Shown: positions 1 through 6,986 of the stretch, piece after piece
Layout: each line of letters begins with the position of its first letter
Position numbering within the stretch: position 1 is the first letter of the stretch
Assembly: GCA_027698105.1 (NCBI GenBank)
Contig: JAQERH010000038.1
Coordinates: forward strand, 1 to 25,738
Length of the DNA stretch: 25,738 bases
Direction: 5' to 3'
Source of the DNA: Lachnospiraceae bacterium AM93-12TA
Lineage (GTDB): Bacteria > Bacillota > Clostridia > Lachnospirales > Lachnospiraceae
Made by a program: the position numbers and the translations under genes
Notes under the pieces: generated by a model
Told to the model about the DNA's origin: nothing
Seen by the model: the letters and a program-made list of their open reading frames with translations, nothing else
Database searches by the model: none

Positions 1-1
1 A

Positions 2-52
2 ACAAGATATTTTGAAAAAGAGGAAGGAAAACAATTCATGCGTATGTCGTGA
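2..52 (+). CDS. Possible C-terminal end of an upstream gene (partial)
   Basis: Frame 2 is open from the window edge to a TGA at 50-52 and reads as a charged tail ending KQFMRMS. It could be the end of a gene that starts outside the window. Frame 3 is also open, to about position 99, so the choice of frame is weak. No function can be assigned. No obvious terminator hairpin lies between it and the next promoter. Confidence 0.3.
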   Translation, partial: TRYFEKEEGKQFMRMS

Positions 53-70
53 GAAACCCGCGAGAAGCTC

Positions 71-99
71 TTGTCCCCTGTCTGTTTTTATGTCATAAT
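71..99 (+). promoter_or_regulatory. Sigma-A type promoter for the DUF protein gene
   Basis: TTGTCC at 71-76 and CATAAT at 94-99 are separated by 17 bases. They lie about 50 bases upstream of the next start codon. Spacing is ideal; each hexamer departs from consensus by one or two bases. Confidence 0.5.
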
Positions 100-151
100 A
101 GATAGATATATTGCAGAAGACATCTGACAGAAAGGAAACAGGAGATAGATG

Positions 152-1168
152 ATGAAACAGGAAGCTTCTCTGGAACAATGGAAATCTCTTTACCAGGCAG
201 CCGACGCTGTGATAAAGCTGGCTCCCTGGGAGGATTTTTGGAATACAGATTTGATTGTCATTCAGGAGAATGAAGAAAGAGAACCGCTGTTTATGAGCGT
301 TTCCGGGCGCGGAATTCACAGCCGGGGCGTGACGATGTACGAAGGAAACGACGGACTTGAGGATTTTGATCTGACTGAGAGCACCAGAGGGGAGGCTTTA
401 GCCTCCTTTGCTCTCAGGGAGCAGCGCTGCCTGTCCTTTAAGCTTTGCGACCGGGAGGATGTGCCACAGGAACAGCGCGATATTATAAAGGAGCTGGGTC
501 TGACCTTCAGAGGACGGGGAAAATGGCCCTGCTTTCTGTCCTGGAGAAAGGCCTACGCGCCGTGGACTCTGGATGCAGCTGAGGCTGAACTTCTGACTAA
601 TGCGCTGTCCCGTATGGAGGAGGCTGTAAACGATGCAAGAAACGGACTTGTGAAGGTGCGTTTTGAGCGGGGAGAATTCCTCTGGAGAACCAGAGATGGC
701 GAGACAGGAGAGAGGTGCACAGTCTCCGCTCCCATTCCATCAGGAAAAAGAAAGTACCCTCTGGCCCGTTTGCGGAGTGTCGACCAGATAGAAGCAGTGA
801 AAGCCCGTCCCAGAAGCATCAGCGAACTTTGTATGGATCTCTTCTATATGAATGCAGAGATAGTGGAGGAAGGATACGGCCGTCCATTTTTCCCCAGGGC
901 GTTTCTTGTAATGGAGAAGAGGACGAAGGCGGTTCTTAATATGCAGGTGCTGGAACCGGAGGATAATGAGGTCAGCGCGATTCTCCATTTTCTGTTAAAC
1001 TACACCATGAAGAATGGAAGGCCGAGAACTATCTATGCCAGAAACCCCTGGATTTTTGCGGCTTTGACTGATACTTGTGAGAAGTGCGGTATTCCTCTTC
1101 TCTCCAGTGATCTGGAGGAGATGGAGGAAATGATAGGCCAGCTGACAGATGCAGGCATGGAAGAGTAA
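152..1168 (+). CDS. DUF7309/DUF6930-like hypothetical protein
   Basis: A soluble protein of about 338 residues with no signal peptide or membrane segment. The N-terminal part (a WKSLYQAAD stretch followed by a PWE motif, then a V-S-G-R-G turn and a Y-E-G-N-D-G-L motif) resembles the DUF7309-type domain. The C-terminal part, from about residue 210, resembles the DUF6930-type domain that often accompanies it. These family names are from memory and were not searched. No catalytic motif is recognised. Two ATGs sit in tandem at 149 and 152. AGGAG at 140-144 is 4 bases from the first and 7 from the second, so the second is preferred. The gene has its own promoter and is followed by a separate promoter for the next gene. 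Function unknown. Confidence 0.75.
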   Translation: MKQEASLEQWKSLYQAADAVIKLAPWEDFWNTDLIVIQENEEREPLFMSVSGRGIHSRGVTMYEGNDGLEDFDLTESTRGEALASFALREQRCLSFKLCDREDVPQEQRDIIKELGLTFRGRGKWPCFLSWRKAYAPWTLDAAEAELLTNALSRMEEAVNDARNGLVKVRFERGEFLWRTRDGETGERCTVSAPIPSGKRKYPLARLRSVDQIEAVKARPRSISELCMDLFYMNAEIVEEGYGRPFFPRAFLVMEKRTKAVLNMQVLEPEDNEVSAILHFLLNYTMKNGRPRTIYARNPWIFAALTDTCEKCGIPLLSSDLEEMEEMIGQLTDAGMEE

Positions 1169-1220
1169 ATGCCTGTTATCTGTTTCGCTTTCTGCAGTTT
1201 AGAAAAGAAGTGGAATCCAG

Positions 1221-1249
1221 TATACAAATTCCCCTTCAGACGCTATAAT
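1221..1249 (+). promoter_or_regulatory. Promoter for the cytidylate kinase-like gene
   Basis: TATACA at 1221-1226 and a perfect TATAAT at 1244-1249 have a 17-base spacer. They lie just upstream of the ribosome binding site of the gene that starts at 1291. Confidence 0.55.
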
Positions 1250-1290
1250 AGAGGTAGTTTTACGAACTGATTCAGAGAGGGGGATACGCG

Positions 1291-1884
1291 ATGGATAAGG
1301 TAATTACGATAAGTCGTGAATTTGGAAGCGGAGGCAGAGAACTGGGAGTTAAGCTGGCGAATGCTCTGGGGATTCCTTTCTATGACAAAGAGGTTATTTC
1401 CATGGCAGCCGATGATATGGAGATTGCAGAGGAAGCCTTTCGCAGATACGATGAACAGGTGGAGGTTCCAGATTACTTAGACAGGGAACGGGCGATGGCT
1501 CTTTCCGATTTATATGAAGTGCCGATTTCAGATCAGCTGTTTGTAGCTCAGTCGAATGTAATCCGCCGTCTGGCATTTCACGGTTCCTGCGTGATAGTGG
1601 GGCGCTGTGCCGACCGGATTCTGGAAGACAGCGTGAATCTCTTTGTCCATGCCAAAATGAGCTGGAGAGCAGAGCGTGTGATGGCGGAAGAGGGGGTTGC
1701 AGACAGGAAGGAAACGGAGCGTCATATTCGCGAAATTGATGAAAAGCGAAAAGATTATTACCAGTATTATACAGGAAATACCTGGGGCAAAGCCCAGAAT
1801 TATCACCTGTGCCTGGATACAGGTTTGGCAGGTGTAGATGGCTGCCTGAAGGCGGCGTTAGCCTATCTGGAGGCGCTGCAGTAG
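1291..1884 (+). CDS. Cytidylate kinase-like family protein
   Basis: 197 residues. The N-terminus (VITISREFGSGGRELG, then IPFYDKEVI) is the signature of the cytidylate kinase-like P-loop family (AAA_26), in which the phosphate-binding loop is the atypical GSGGRELG rather than GxxxxGKS. A second conserved piece, VIVGRCADRIL, lies near residue 100, and the C-terminal region carries the usual basic helix (EKRKDYYQYYT). This family is widespread in Clostridia. It is related to CMP kinase Cmk by fold, but its substrate is not established, so it should not be equated with Cmk. The start has a purine-rich AGAGAGGGGG ribosome binding site 8 bases upstream. It is a single-gene unit between its own promoter and the terminator at 1947-1980. 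Confidence 0.88.
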   Translation: MDKVITISREFGSGGRELGVKLANALGIPFYDKEVISMAADDMEIAEEAFRRYDEQVEVPDYLDRERAMALSDLYEVPISDQLFVAQSNVIRRLAFHGSCVIVGRCADRILEDSVNLFVHAKMSWRAERVMAEEGVADRKETERHIREIDEKRKDYYQYYTGNTWGKAQNYHLCLDTGLAGVDGCLKAALAYLEALQ

Positions 1885-1946
1885 AAAAAGGAATTCTGCC
1901 TGTGCCAAAAAGCTTATCTAAAAAAATAAATCATTTCATAAAAAGA

Positions 1947-1980
1947 ACAGCCAGGGCTTATATTCAGCTCTGGCTGTTTT
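1947..1980. terminator. Bidirectional intrinsic terminator
   Basis: The 11-bp stem ACAGCCAGGGC (1947-1957) pairs with GCTCTGGCTGT (1967-1977) with one G-U wobble and a 9-base loop. A T-run follows on the plus strand, and on the minus strand TTCTTTTTATG follows. It separates the convergent kinase-like gene and the lipoprotein gene. Confidence 0.85.
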
Positions 1981-2026
1981 GATAAGAAGGAGTGTGAGGG
2001 GCTTTTCCTGGATACTGTTATTTTTT

Positions 2027-3253
2027 CTAGCGTGGATCGCAGCTCTTGCATCCCCGATAGCCAGGATGCTCCTCCAGGCATTTTTCGTAGGATGTTCCGG
2101 ACCATGTCTGCTTATTTTTCTCACTCATATCTGCTGCACTTTTGCAGTCCGGCATGTGGATCAGCTTAGAATTTGTATTTAAAATATAGGTGTGGGAGCT
2201 GCTTTCCTGAGCGTCCTGTTCCGGACGAGTTTCATCTGGCTGAACGGGCTTATCTGAACCGGCAGGTCTGGCCGGTTTATCGTCTGGATCTCCGGAGGAG
2301 TAATCGCTGCATGGCTCAGCAGACCAGGTAAGAGATGCTCCGTCTGTAGTGACGGTGACAGTTCCCTGCTTGTCTGTGCGGAATACAGGAATTTCCATGG
2401 CTTCCAGCTTTTCCATGGTCTCCACATGGGGATGGCCGTAGGAGTTTCCTGCTCCGCAGCTGATCACCGCATATTCGGGAACGGCTTTCTGAAGGAGATC
2501 CCAGCTGCTGGAGCTGGCACTGCCGTGATGGCCTGCTACATAGACGGTACTTTCCAGAGGAAGTCCGGAGCGGACCATTTCTGCCTCGCTTTCTACCTCT
2601 GCATCTCCAGTGATGAGAAAGCTCATATCTCCCGCTGTCAGGCGGACAGCCACAGAATAGTCGTTGGCATTCTGATAGCTTCTGTCCTGGGGAGCCAGTA
2701 TCGTGAAGGAAGCATTTCCAAGAGTAAAGGAATCACCAGGAGCCGGATGGGAGAGAGGAATTTTCTTTTCCTTTATGACAGACTGGAAGGACTGAAATAC
2801 TTTAGTATCTGTTTCATAGTCCGGCGCCAGTACCTGTGATACCTGGAAGGCATTGAGAGCGCCCACCACACCGTTTAAGTGATCCGCATCATAGTGGGAG
2901 GCAATCACATAGTCAAGGGTCTCTACGCCCTGATCCTGCAGGTAGGAGACAACCAGGGAGGAAGCCTTTCTGTCTCCTCCGTCAAAGAGCATAAAATGAC
3001 CGTCTGATTCTATCAGAACGGAAAGTCCCTGACCGACATCGATAAAGTGAAGCCGGGTGTAGGATGAAAGGGCGCCTGCAGGAGCTTCACCTGTCTGCGT
3101 CTGTTCCTGAGACTGGGCGGAGGGAGCCTTGGCGGAATCTCCTTTTTGGCCGGAGCAGCCTGTGAGTACGAGGGCAGCTGCCAGAAGCACAGCCAGGGCC
3201 AGCCGGAGGGAAATGTTTTTAAAAAAGGTTTGTTTTTTCTTAAATGGTTCCAT
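2027..3253 (-). CDS. ComEC/Rec2-like metallo-beta-lactamase lipoprotein with C-terminal Ada-like Cys module
   Basis: 408 residues. The N-terminus has a basic stretch, a hydrophobic core and a lipobox (L30-T-G-C33), so export and lipid anchoring outside the membrane are predicted. A low-complexity linker (about 34-62) leads to a metallo-beta-lactamase domain with FIDVGQG, metal ligands in SHYDADH (H120, D122, D124, H125), ITGDAE and AGHHGS. This is the arrangement of the ComEC/Rec2 hydrolase domain without the transmembrane channel. After a second linker rich in Pro, Asp and Gln, residues from about 355 form a Cys module (YILNTNSKLIHMPDC, ending CKSCDPR) resembling the Ada-type metal-binding tail often found in clostridial extracellular nucleases. 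A nucleic-acid or nucleotide substrate outside the cell is inferred, not shown. It is the last gene after apbE and the EetA-like gene, 23 bases downstream, with an AAGGAG site. Confidence 0.85.
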   Translation of the reverse strand: MEPFKKKQTFFKNISLRLALAVLLAAALVLTGCSGQKGDSAKAPSAQSQEQTQTGEAPAGALSSYTRLHFIDVGQGLSVLIESDGHFMLFDGGDRKASSLVVSYLQDQGVETLDYVIASHYDADHLNGVVGALNAFQVSQVLAPDYETDTKVFQSFQSVIKEKKIPLSHPAPGDSFTLGNASFTILAPQDRSYQNANDYSVAVRLTAGDMSFLITGDAEVESEAEMVRSGLPLESTVYVAGHHGSASSSSWDLLQKAVPEYAVISCGAGNSYGHPHVETMEKLEAMEIPVFRTDKQGTVTVTTDGASLTWSAEPCSDYSSGDPDDKPARPAGSDKPVQPDETRPEQDAQESSSHTYILNTNSKLIHMPDCKSAADMSEKNKQTWSGTSYEKCLEEHPGYRGCKSCDPR

Positions 3254-3276
3254 AATCTAGTCTCCTTTTCATTATG

Positions 3277-3666
3277 TTAATCAGTGCCTGTAATAGTTAC
3301 AATGACACGGTTTGGCAGGCAGACAATGGACTGCCCTGTCTCAGAGACAGCTCCCTGTTTAATGCAGACCTTGTCCGGGCAGGAGGCTTCCTCCATATGA
3401 ACAGCCCCGTCTGTAATGATTACACGGTTTCTGCCTCCGCCGGGACTTTCTATGATTTGATCGCCATCCTGGTTCAAATCAAGGGTCATAACATCTTTCC
3501 CGTCTACGCTGATGGTGACTGAGACAGGAGGACGTGAGAAGAACAGCGTTCTTCCGGCCAAGAGAAGGGCTGCAGCGGTCAGGACAGCCAGAACCAGGAT
3601 CAAATCATGTTTTTTGGAGTGCTTTCCAATTCGTTCTGCCCTTGTTTCAGATGGATTATGATTCAT
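3277..3666 (-). CDS. NusG domain II-containing membrane protein, EetA-like
   Basis: 129 residues. One transmembrane helix (about 21-43) follows a basic N-terminus, so the remaining 85 residues should be outside. This part matches the NusG domain II family (PF07009): a beta-rich fold with the conserved CPDKVC motif (C96, C101), then IVCLPNRVIVTI with C116. Proteins of this type include EetA of the Listeria extracellular electron-transfer locus and accompany ApbE in flavinylation loci. Here the apbE gene lies 11 bases upstream on the same strand, and a Gx transporter (EetB-like) lies across the divergent promoter. The biochemical role of EetA is not well defined; assistance to flavin or quinone-linked redox at the membrane is inferred from context. 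The three cysteines could carry a disulfide or bind a cofactor. Confidence 0.85.
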   Translation of the reverse strand: MNHNPSETRAERIGKHSKKHDLILVLAVLTAAALLLAGRTLFFSRPPVSVTISVDGKDVMTLDLNQDGDQIIESPGGGRNRVIITDGAVHMEEASCPDKVCIKQGAVSETGQSIVCLPNRVIVTITGTD

Positions 3667-3677
3667 AGTCAGTCACC

Positions 3678-4727
3678 TCATTTCAGGTTTTTCAGAGGCT
3701 TTCCGTCTTCGTCATAGATAGAAAGCTCAGATGCACGCCTGGAACAATGCAGCTCATAATCTTCTGTAATGAAGATACCTGCCGCATCCTCAGTAGAGTC
3801 TAATAGTTCCATGCCTTTTTCAAGGCCGAGGGAAAAGCAGGCTGTGCTTAAAGCGTCCCCGTCCACGGATTCCGGACAGATGATGATAACGGAAATCAGG
3901 CCGTTATCGTAGGGATAGCCTGTCTTAGGATTTAACAGGTGGTGGTAGTTTTTCCCATTCACGGTGAAACAGCGCTCGTAGACGCCGGAGGACACCACAG
4001 AGACGTCGTTAATCTCCACAAAGCCGACGGTTTCATTGTGGCTGGCGAAAGGCTTCTGAATGCCGATCCGGAAAGGTTCCCCGCCTGGCAGGGAGCCGAT
4101 ACAGAGCACGTTTCCCCCAAGGTTGATGATGGCGCTCTTTATACCTTTGCTGACCAGGTATTCCTTCAGCCGGTCTGCGATAAAACCCTTGGCGATGGAG
4201 CCCAGATCTAGAGTGGTGTCCGGCGAGAGAAAGGTAAGGGTATTTCCCTCAAGCGCCAGGTTTTCATAGCCCACCTTTGCCGCAGCTGCGTCGATGTCCT
4301 CCTCCGGCGGAACCACGTTCTGTCCGCTTGTGAAGTCCCAGAGGGAGCTTAAAGGCTCCACTGTCAGATCGTAGGCTCCGTCTGACAGGCGGCTGTAAAA
4401 GAGCCCCTCCTCGATAAGAGAGGCCGTGTCGCTGCTTAAGGAAAAGATGGTCTCTGTGGGAGGCCGGTGGTTTAGCTGGTAAATTTCGCTGCTCTCAATG
4501 GTTTTGCTGAACCTGTTTTCGTATTCACGGCATAAATCCATGGCTTCGTCTAAGAGCGTCTCGTCGTCGGAATCATAGACAGATATGGTGACAAAGGTAT
4601 TTAACAGGAAGTCAGAGCGGACCATAGGCTCCCTGGCCTGTTCTTTTTTGTCGAGAAAAAAACAGCCGGCTAACAGCGCCAGCCCGGCCAGAAGCCCCAG
4701 GGCTCCTTTCGCTTGTTCTCTGTTCAT
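3678..4727 (-). CDS. apbE: FAD:protein FMN transferase lipoprotein (ApbE)
   Basis: 349 residues. ApbE attaches FMN from FAD to a Thr or Ser of target proteins outside the cytoplasm, using Mg2+. The N-terminus is a lipoprotein signal with a perfect lipobox (L19-A-G-C22). Family hallmarks are all present: the FSKTIESSEIYQLN region, the D-L-G-S-I-A-K-G-F motif at about 174-182, LGGN, SGVYER, HHLLNPKTGYP, and the metal-binding DGDALSTACFSLG near residue 290. Length is typical. It is the first gene of a minus-strand unit with the EetA-like and metallo-beta-lactamase lipoprotein genes. No FMN-acceptor protein (FMN-binding domain, RnfG, NqrC or PplA) is encoded in the window, so its target must lie elsewhere. 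The start has an AGAGGAAA site about 8 bases upstream. Confidence 0.95.
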   Translation of the reverse strand: MNREQAKGALGLLAGLALLAGCFFLDKKEQAREPMVRSDFLLNTFVTISVYDSDDETLLDEAMDLCREYENRFSKTIESSEIYQLNHRPPTETIFSLSSDTASLIEEGLFYSRLSDGAYDLTVEPLSSLWDFTSGQNVVPPEEDIDAAAAKVGYENLALEGNTLTFLSPDTTLDLGSIAKGFIADRLKEYLVSKGIKSAIINLGGNVLCIGSLPGGEPFRIGIQKPFASHNETVGFVEINDVSVVSSGVYERCFTVNGKNYHHLLNPKTGYPYDNGLISVIIICPESVDGDALSTACFSLGLEKGMELLDSTEDAAGIFITEDYELHCSRRASELSIYDEDGKPLKNLK

Positions 4728-4741
4728 TTTATCATTTCCTC

Positions 4742-4769
4742 TTGTACTTTGCGCTTTAGAAGATATAAT
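4742..4769 (+). promoter_or_regulatory. Promoter of the EetB-like gene
   Basis: A perfect TATAAT at 4764-4769 is preceded, 16 bases away, by a weak -35 element TTGTAC (4742-4747). It lies in the 99-base divergent region between apbE and the Gx transporter gene. I could not assign a convincing minus-strand promoter for apbE. Confidence 0.5.
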
Positions 4770-4782
4770 AGAAAGAAGCGCA
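4750..4782. promoter_or_regulatory. Inverted repeat flanking the divergent promoter
   Basis: TGCGCTT (4750-4756) and AAGCGCA (4776-4782) form a perfect 7-bp inverted repeat with a 19-base centre that contains the TATAAT box. Its position suggests an operator for a dimeric regulator acting on the apbE/eetB-like divergent region. No regulator gene is adjacent. Confidence 0.35.
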
Positions 4783-4826
4783 GAACGATAGTTTTCTGTT
4801 TAACATACTAGCAAAGGAGGCAGAAC

Positions 4827-5342
4827 GTGTCAAGAAGAGAACAGAAAACAGGAAGGGCGGCCCTGTGCGGAATGCTGATTGCCCTGGCCTTCCTGTTCAG
4901 CTATGTGGAGACCTTAATTCCCATCAGCCTTGGCATCCCCGGAGTGAAGCTGGGACTGGCCAATCTGGTGACAATTGTGGGCCTCTATCTGGTCAGTCTG
5001 CCCCAGCTGATTTTTATATCCCTGGTCCGCATTGTTCTGGCGGGACTGACCTTTGGCAACGGATTTTCCATGATATACAGTCTGGCAGGCGGGATAGTAA
5101 GCCTTCTTTTCATGCTGCTGGCCAGAAAAACAGGGTGGTTCAGCCAGGTGGGAGTCAGCATTGCCGGAGGTGTGGGACACAATATAGGACAGCTTGTGAT
5201 TGCCGCCCTTGTAGTGGAAAATACAGCCGTTTTTTACTATCTGCCTGTTCTGCTGGCAGCAGGAAGTGTGGCTGGGGCAGTGATAGGCCTGATCGGTGGA
5301 ATTGTGACGGAACGGATTGGACCGGCGGTGAGAGGGCTTTGA
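4827..5342 (+). CDS. Gx transporter family protein, EetB-like (Hpre_diP_synt_I family)
   Basis: 171 residues, about five or six hydrophobic segments, hence an integral membrane protein. The sequence matches the Gx transporter family (PF07456, old name heptaprenyl diphosphate synthase component I): IPISLGIPGVKLGLANLVTI, then LVRIVLAGLTFGNGFSMIYSLAGG, then GGVGHNIGQL with its conserved His-Asn. The same family includes EetB of the flavin-based electron-transfer locus of Listeria. In other genomes a polyprenyl synthetase gene often follows, but here the next gene is galT. Translation starts at GTG 4827, set by a strong AAAGGAGG (4813-4820) six bases upstream. Transport of a quinone or flavin precursor is possible; the substrate is not known. 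Confidence 0.87.
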   Translation: MSRREQKTGRAALCGMLIALAFLFSYVETLIPISLGIPGVKLGLANLVTIVGLYLVSLPQLIFISLVRIVLAGLTFGNGFSMIYSLAGGIVSLLFMLLARKTGWFSQVGVSIAGGVGHNIGQLVIAALVVENTAVFYYLPVLLAAGSVAGAVIGLIGGIVTERIGPAVRGL

Positions 5343-5375
5343 CAGAGCCGGGAAAGACGGATGCTGAAAACAGGG

Positions 5376-5404
5376 TTGGCAAACAGTGGCAGATGCAGTA
5401 AAAT
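5376..5404 (+). promoter_or_regulatory. Promoter of the galT operon
   Basis: TTGGCA (5376-5381) and TAAAAT (5399-5404) are separated by exactly 17 bases, about 70 bases before the galT start. Each hexamer differs from consensus at one position. Confidence 0.65.
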
Positions 5405-5473
5405 AGAAAGCAGACAAAAAATATGAACAGGAGCCTGTATCCTGTGAGATTTAAACAAAAGGAGAGTGTGGGT

Positions 5474-6985
5474 ATGATTTACGAAGCAGTACACAAACTG
5501 GTAACATACGGCCTTCGTACAGGTCTGATTGCAGAATGCGATAAAATTTATGCGACAAACCAGATTTTAGAGGTGATGGGGCTGGATGAGTACGAGGAGC
5601 CTGAGAAAGAGCCGGAGCAGATTGATCTGGAGTCTGTGTTAAAGGAGCTTCTGGACTATGCCCATGAGACTGGCGTGCTGGCGGAGGACAGCGTTGTCTA
5701 CAGAGATCTGTTTGATACGAAGCTCATGAACTGCCTGATGCCCCGCCCAAGCGAGGTGATCGCCAAGTTCTGGGATATCTACCACCAGAAATCTCCCAAG
5801 GATGCTACCGATTATTACTATAAGCTGAGTCAGGATTCCGACTATATCCGCAGATACCGCATTGCCCGCGATATGAAGTGGACCACTGACACAAAATACG
5901 GTGTGCTGGATATTACGGTGAATCTGTCCAAGCCGGAAAAGGATCCGAAAGCCATTGCCGCAGCGAAGCTGATGAAGCAGAGCGGATATCCCAAGTGCCA
6001 GCTGTGTATGGAGAATGAGGGGTATGCAGGACGGGCCAATCATCCTGCCAGAAACAACCACAGGATTATTCCCATTACAGTCAATGACAGCGCCTGGGGC
6101 TTCCAGTATTCTCCCTATGTGTATTATAATGAGCACTGTATCGTGTTTAATGGAAAGCATACGCCTATGAAGATTGATCGGGCTGCTTTTGTAAAGCTCT
6201 TTGACTTTGTAAAGCAGTTCCCCCACTATTTCCTGGGTTCCAATGCAGATCTTCCCATTGTAGGAGGATCCATTCTGACCCATGATCATTTCCAGGGCGG
6301 AAATTATACCTTTGCCATGGCGAAAGCGCCGATTGAGCAGTATTTTACCATTCCAGGCTTTGAGGATGTGGAGGCAGGCATTGTGAAGTGGCCTATGTCT
6401 GTTCTGAGAACGAGAGCCAAGGATCCGGACCGCTTAATTGAGCTGGGAGATCAGGTACTGCGCTGCTGGAGAGGCTACACAGATGAGGATGCCTTTATTT
6501 TTGCCGAGACAGACGGAGAGCCTCACAACACCATTACGCCGATTGCCAGAAAGAACGGGGATATGTTCGAGCTGGATCTGGTTCTTAGAAACAACATTAC
6601 TACAGAAGAATTCCCTATGGGAGTGTATCATCCCCACCAGGAGCTTCACCATATTAAAAAGGAAAACATTGGCCTGATCGAGGTCATGGGCCTGGCTGTG
6701 CTTCCGTCCCGTCTGAAGGGCGAGCTGGCGAAATTAGGAGAGTACATGGTATCTGGAAAGGATATCCGTACCGATGCAGAGATCGAAAAGCATGCAGACT
6801 GGGTGGAGGAATTCCTTCCAAAATATCCGTCTGTCACTGCAGAGAATGTAGATGAAATCCTTAAAAAAGAGGTAGGCCTGGTGTTTGAGAGAGTATTAGA
6901 GGATGCCGGCGTTTATAAGTGTACAAAGGAGGGCAGAGAGGCCTTTGCACGGTTCCTGTATGCAGCCGGATTTAAGGAGAAATAG
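5474..6985 (+). CDS. galT: UDP-glucose--hexose-1-phosphate uridylyltransferase, class 2
   Basis: 503 residues from the preferred start. GalT swaps UMP between UDP-glucose and galactose-1-phosphate in the Leloir pathway. The length (about 500, not 350) and the unique N-terminal domain mark it as the Bacillota-type class 2 enzyme. The catalytic histidine motif HDHFQ is at about 270-274 within GGSILTHDHFQGGNY. Other family blocks include MENEGYAGRANHPARNNHRIIP and, near the middle of the protein, FAETDGEPHNTITPIARK. The frame is open upstream to an ATG at 5423, but AGGAG at 5460-5464 fits ATG 5474 with 9 bases. No galK or galE is adjacent. Instead an alarmone synthetase-like gene starts one base after the stop, so the two are probably translationally coupled. 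Confidence 0.95.
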   Translation: MIYEAVHKLVTYGLRTGLIAECDKIYATNQILEVMGLDEYEEPEKEPEQIDLESVLKELLDYAHETGVLAEDSVVYRDLFDTKLMNCLMPRPSEVIAKFWDIYHQKSPKDATDYYYKLSQDSDYIRRYRIARDMKWTTDTKYGVLDITVNLSKPEKDPKAIAAAKLMKQSGYPKCQLCMENEGYAGRANHPARNNHRIIPITVNDSAWGFQYSPYVYYNEHCIVFNGKHTPMKIDRAAFVKLFDFVKQFPHYFLGSNADLPIVGGSILTHDHFQGGNYTFAMAKAPIEQYFTIPGFEDVEAGIVKWPMSVLRTRAKDPDRLIELGDQVLRCWRGYTDEDAFIFAETDGEPHNTITPIARKNGDMFELDLVLRNNITTEEFPMGVYHPHQELHHIKKENIGLIEVMGLAVLPSRLKGELAKLGEYMVSGKDIRTDAEIEKHADWVEEFLPKYPSVTAENVDEILKKEVGLVFERVLEDAGVYKCTKEGREAFARFLYAAGFKEK

Positions 6986-6986
6986 A

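Noticed and set aside
2426..2839. A 137-codon plus-strand open frame inside the metallo-hydrolase gene
   Set aside because: It is opposite the catalytic domain of a well-supported lipoprotein and has no initiation signal or known domain.
4865..5401. A 178-codon open frame on the plus strand overlapping the Gx transporter gene
   Set aside because: It is a different frame of the same stretch; the Gx transporter frame has the strong ribosome binding site and clear family motifs.
5639..6289. A 216-codon open frame on the minus strand inside galT
   Set aside because: Antisense to the conserved centre of GalT, including the HDHFQ active site, with no family resemblance of its own.
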